Shown here: one piece after another, positions 7,623 through 10,013 of the stretch
How the letters are laid out: every line of letters starts with the position of its first letter
How positions within the stretch are numbered: the first letter of the stretch is position 1
Translations under genes and position numbers: made by a program
NCBI GenBank assembly: GCA_027596945.1
Contig: JADGJH010001082.1
Location: forward strand, 2,056 to 12,068
Source of the DNA: Physocladia obscura
Lineage: Eukaryota > Chytridiomycota > Chytridiomycetes > Chytridiales > Chytriomycetaceae
Length of the DNA stretch: 10,013 nucleotides
Direction of reading: 5' to 3'
The notes under the pieces: generated by a model
What the model was told of the DNA's origin: nothing
Databases searched by the model: none
What the model saw: only the letters and a program-made list of their open reading frames with translations

Positions 7623-8008
7623 GCAGGCTCAGACAATGCGCCAAAGAATGGCATCTGGGTGTTGCTTGATGCCCATGATAAGTATCAGTTGAAATTGAAT
7701 CCAGTATCTCCACCAGTATCTCTACAAGTATTTCACCAGTATTTCTCTCCAGTATTTGAAAAAATCAAAAATCAAAAAAAGCCATTTATTTTGTCTGACT
7801 CAATATTTTTGAAAATAGCTGTAAAAGAAATCAAAAGAAAGCAGCTTGATCCCTCTCCAAACGCACCCATTTCTGAAAGAAATAAACAAGGAGAATTAAC
7901 AACGATGTAACTCTAGAGCACGAAGTACCACCATACCAAGCAGGTCCAACCACTGTTACTACAAATAGTACCACTATTGACACAAGAATATGCACACCTC
8001 AGCGCTGA
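7623..8008 (+). pseudogene. Unrecognised exon-like fragment with a late frameshift
   Basis: A strong acceptor-like site (TTGTCCTTCCAG, ending 7622) precedes a frame open to TAA at 7908-7910, beginning AGSDNAPKNGIWVLLDAHDK. The middle has a Ser/Pro/Val stretch encoded by a 12-bp repeat, then a Lys-rich part with KKPFILSDSIFLKIAVKEIK. A change of frame just before the stop opens a further 33 codons (DVTLEHEVPPYQAG, then a Thr/Ser-rich run) to TGA at 8006-8008, so the true C-terminus was probably longer and a small indel broke it. No start codon or donor links it surely to the 7475-7525 piece. The function is unknown. Confidence 0.35.
7701..7759 (+). repeat. About 12-bp tandem repeat, five imperfect copies
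   Basis: Units close to CCAGTATYTCYA start at 7701, 7713, 7725, 7736 and 7749, with lengths of 11-13 bp. The length variation keeps the surrounding frame open overall. It looks like local slippage inside a coding-type sequence. Confidence 0.7.
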
Positions 8009-8097
8009 TATTTCAGAAGGCATATTATGATTGACAATGGACTTGAAGGGTAGAGTTTTATTGAACTTGAAATCCAAAGTCCTTTTTACAGTGCTTT

Positions 8098-8440
8098 TTG
8101 TTCCATTTTTTAGTTTGTACATTTTCCCTGGAAGATGTACAAATATTGTCTTGCATTGTTTTGTTTGGATTACAATTTTTGCTTTCTAATGCATTTATTT
8201 TGCTTTCATTTCTTTTTGATAATTTTTTCACTTTTCTTCAATTTTTGTTTTTTTCGCAAATATTTCAAATTGCTTTCAGTGTTTTTGGTGTTTGATCTCA
8301 CTGATTTTAGTTTATTCTTTCACTTATTTGATTAATCTTTTTTCTGAATTTGATTATTTTCATTTGTTTTCAAATGTGTTCATCTTTTCGAGATTGTTGA
8401 TTTTGATTTTTCCAAATTTTTAAGTGTCAAATCACTAAAA
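8098..8440. other. T-rich low-complexity stretch, no gene
   Basis: The plus strand is dominated by T with interspersed TTTGAT and TTTTG words, giving only low-complexity Phe/Leu frames that I do not accept as genes. Only two CpG occur. From 8009 to 8730 I see no credible coding sequence, RNA gene or promoter; 8506-8730 holds nothing I can identify. The stretch separates the broken gene fragments from the LINE and may be a worn transposon end. Confidence 0.6.
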
Positions 8441-8489
8441 AAGGCAAATCAAACACTGTAACAAATCAAATAGTGAGAAATCAAACACC
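8287..8489. repeat. Imperfect inverted repeat (8287-8302 / 8472-8489)
   Basis: GGTGTTTGATCTCACT at 8287-8302 matches the reverse complement of 8472-8489 except for a two-base gap. The loop is about 170 bp and T-rich at its start. It may be a remnant of terminal or subterminal repeats of a decayed element. Confidence 0.55.
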
Positions 8490-8500
8490 ATCAAATCAAA
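8446..8500. repeat. Four spaced AAATCAAA repeats
   Basis: AAATCAAA occurs at 8446, 8463, 8478 and 8493, at spacings of 17, 15 and 15 bases, with different bases between. Regular short motifs of this kind are common as subterminal repeats of DNA transposons or as binding-site clusters; which applies here cannot be told from the window. Confidence 0.7.
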
Positions 8501-8730
8501 TGTGGAATGAAAGGTGAGTCACCTTCAATCATTTTTCATACACAAAAAAATTTCAACCCAAAATGGAACCCAACTCATTGTCAAACTCATGTCCCCATAT
8601 CTAGATGTATCTGCCAACTCATTTCTTTGCTGTTGTTATAAATGGGATTGCTGCTTTTTGAGTCACTTTGCTGTTCAATTGAATCAGCTATTGACATTTG
8701 GAAAATTGTTGGTTATACATTTTTTGTAAG

Positions 8731-10013
8731 TCAACTGCACAAGAAGAAACTGGATACAAGTTAATAGAATCCCTCTATAAAAACCACCTTTCCCCAGCAC
8801 TACAGGAATATAATGTTCTTAAAGGAAGAAACCTGTCAGTACTTAAAGGTGAATCAACTGAACCAGTAATACACAGTCAAAGTAATCCTTGATAACTGCA
8901 AAGAGAATAAAGAGGAGCTCTACATCCTCTTACTGCATATAAAAAAAGCATTTGACTCAGTAAGTGTAGAGGCAGTCATGTGAAGTTACAACAGAATTAA
9001 ACTGCCTTACAAATACTCAGCCTTCAAATATCACACACAAAGAAACATGAAAGTCAGAGTAATCACAGCAACAGGCCTAACAGAAGCAATTGAAATAGAT
9101 GCAATGATACAACAAGGATCTGTGCTTGCACCACTTGAATGGAGAATCTTCTGGGACACATTTGATAAACACACAACAAGACACATATTACAGCAAAACA
9201 GAAATTAACATACAATGGAAAAAAGTGGGAAAAAATAATCCACACAGAAACAATCACAGGGCTAGCATATGTGGATGATACCACAGTAGTATCAAAAACA
9301 TGAGAAACATTGCAAAAGCAAAAAGATTTGACAAAAGAATTCATGGAAGGCAATGTAATAGAAGCAAACACACAAAAGACAAAAGTAATAGCTATGAACA
9401 GAAAAGACCATAAAAAGAAACTTCATTGGGATACGGTGGGGCAACAAGAAATAGAAATTAAGACAAAAGATAGTGGTGAGAGACTTCTAGGCAACTTCTT
9501 CTCAGCCACAAACAATGGTCAATCAATTATTAAAAAAATTGAAGAGCAAATCAAAGACACCTGTGACATTCTCAAAGATAAAAGAATTACACACAAAGGT
9601 GTTGCTATAATAATGAATCAAATACTACTGCAGCAAGTAAGGTACAAATGGGAAACAGCCAGAGTTCCAACACAGCTTGCAGATAAATGGTATTTACAGG
9701 TTAAAACATTATACAAACAAAAGACAGCCCTATCAAAAGATACACCTGACTCAATTATAGAACACAGTAACTCGAAAACTCGAATGACTACCACAACATT
9801 GACCTAGCCTCAAATATGACAGTATGGATTAATTGGAAGGATAATGAGAATCAGAGCTCTACACCTACAGGAAAAACTAGCCCTACTACACTTCATACTC
9901 AATGAACCATATCCAGTGACAAATGAAACAGGGACATGTTGAAATGTGCTGACTTGTGGCTCAGTCAATACTTTTCAACATAAAAGTGAAATGTCCAACT
10001 TGAACACATCAAG
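8731..10013 (+). mobile_element. Degenerate LINE reverse transcriptase, 3' end beyond window
   Basis: Three frames together read as one reverse transcriptase of a non-LTR retrotransposon. Piece 1 (8731-8892) has LYKNHLSPALQEYNVLKGRN and SVLKGEST. Piece 2 (8882-9208) has ILLLHIKKAFDSVSVEAV, then RIKLP, RVITATGLT and QQGSVLAPLEWRIFWD. Piece 3 (9208-9807, continuing in the same frame past stops) has GLAYVDDTTVVSKT, then the thumb-like region with KKIEEQIKD and ITHKGVAIIMNQILLQQ. The catalytic aspartates survive: the D of AFDSV at 8954-8956 and YVDD at 9268-9279. Inactivating changes are a frameshift near 8882, TGA at 8981 and 9301, a frameshift near 9208, and TAG at 9805. No endonuclease domain is visible upstream, so the copy is probably 5'-truncated, as is usual for LINEs. 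The motif wording resembles LINEs I recall from Rhizophagus-type fungi; a database search was not possible. Confidence 0.85.

Noticed and set aside
8098..8335. Phe/Leu-rich small ORFs as membrane proteins
   Set aside because: They arise from T-rich low-complexity DNA in several frames at once, with no start context or conservation cue.
8981..9303. TGA recoded as an amino acid in the LINE
   Set aside because: Two in-frame TGA codons tempted this reading, but TGA ends the two-exon fragment at 6891 and the coiled-coil gene at 3489, and the LINE also has TAA/TAG stops and frameshifts, so decay is simpler.
9063..9371. Minus-strand 102-residue ORF opposite the reverse transcriptase
   Set aside because: It is antisense to the KVRVITATGLT-to-YVDD region, whose plus-strand motifs identify the true frame.

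Overview
The window reads as nuclear DNA of a eukaryote, most likely an early-diverging (chytrid-like) fungus. The evidence is many short GT-AG introns (mostly 43-66 bp), an intron-split histone H2A ending in SQEY, and a decayed LINE whose reverse transcriptase resembles the type I recall from Rhizophagus-like fungal genomes. The lineage is an inference. I see no prokaryotic operon, CRISPR array, tRNA or rRNA.

Layout. (1) 20-3489, plus: the 3' part of a large coiled-coil protein gene. Fourteen exons splice into one open frame of 926 codons plus stop; the 5' end lies off the window. (2) 3490-3907: a convergent intergenic stretch holding a small terminal-inverted-repeat element (MITE-like, about 3691-3899) and an 18-bp direct repeat. 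(3) 3908-4841, minus: a two-exon gene for a 292-residue protein with a mitochondrial-type N-terminus and a tentative Tim44-like (mL45/MAIP1-type) body. (4) 4842-5093: a 252-bp divergent promoter with a TATA box, an inverted CCAAT box and a TGACGTAA element. (5) 5094-5968, plus: a complete five-exon H2A.X histone gene of 147 residues.

(6) From about 6070 to the end the DNA changes character. CpG almost disappears: I count about 15 CpG from 6160 to 10013, and none from 8390 to 9433. Exon-like fragments lack starts or carry stops (6069-6891, 7087-7525, 7623-8008). Then comes a T-rich, repeat-bearing stretch (8098-8505), followed by a degenerate LINE reverse transcriptase (8731-10013) that keeps the KAFDSV and YVDD catalytic motifs but has frameshifts and stops. 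This block looks like a decaying transposon-rich region next to conserved housekeeping genes.

The housekeeping genes do not form one pathway. The clearest functional statements are a DNA-damage-competent H2A.X sharing a divergent promoter with a probable mitochondrial protein gene, and a long coiled-coil protein whose basic tail carries CDK-like and cyclin-docking-like motifs. I found no convincing new multi-gene system. The most informative signals are the CpG-depletion boundary, the MITE abutting a stop codon, the hybrid-looking H2A.X tail, and the run of frame-preserving exons in the coiled-coil gene.
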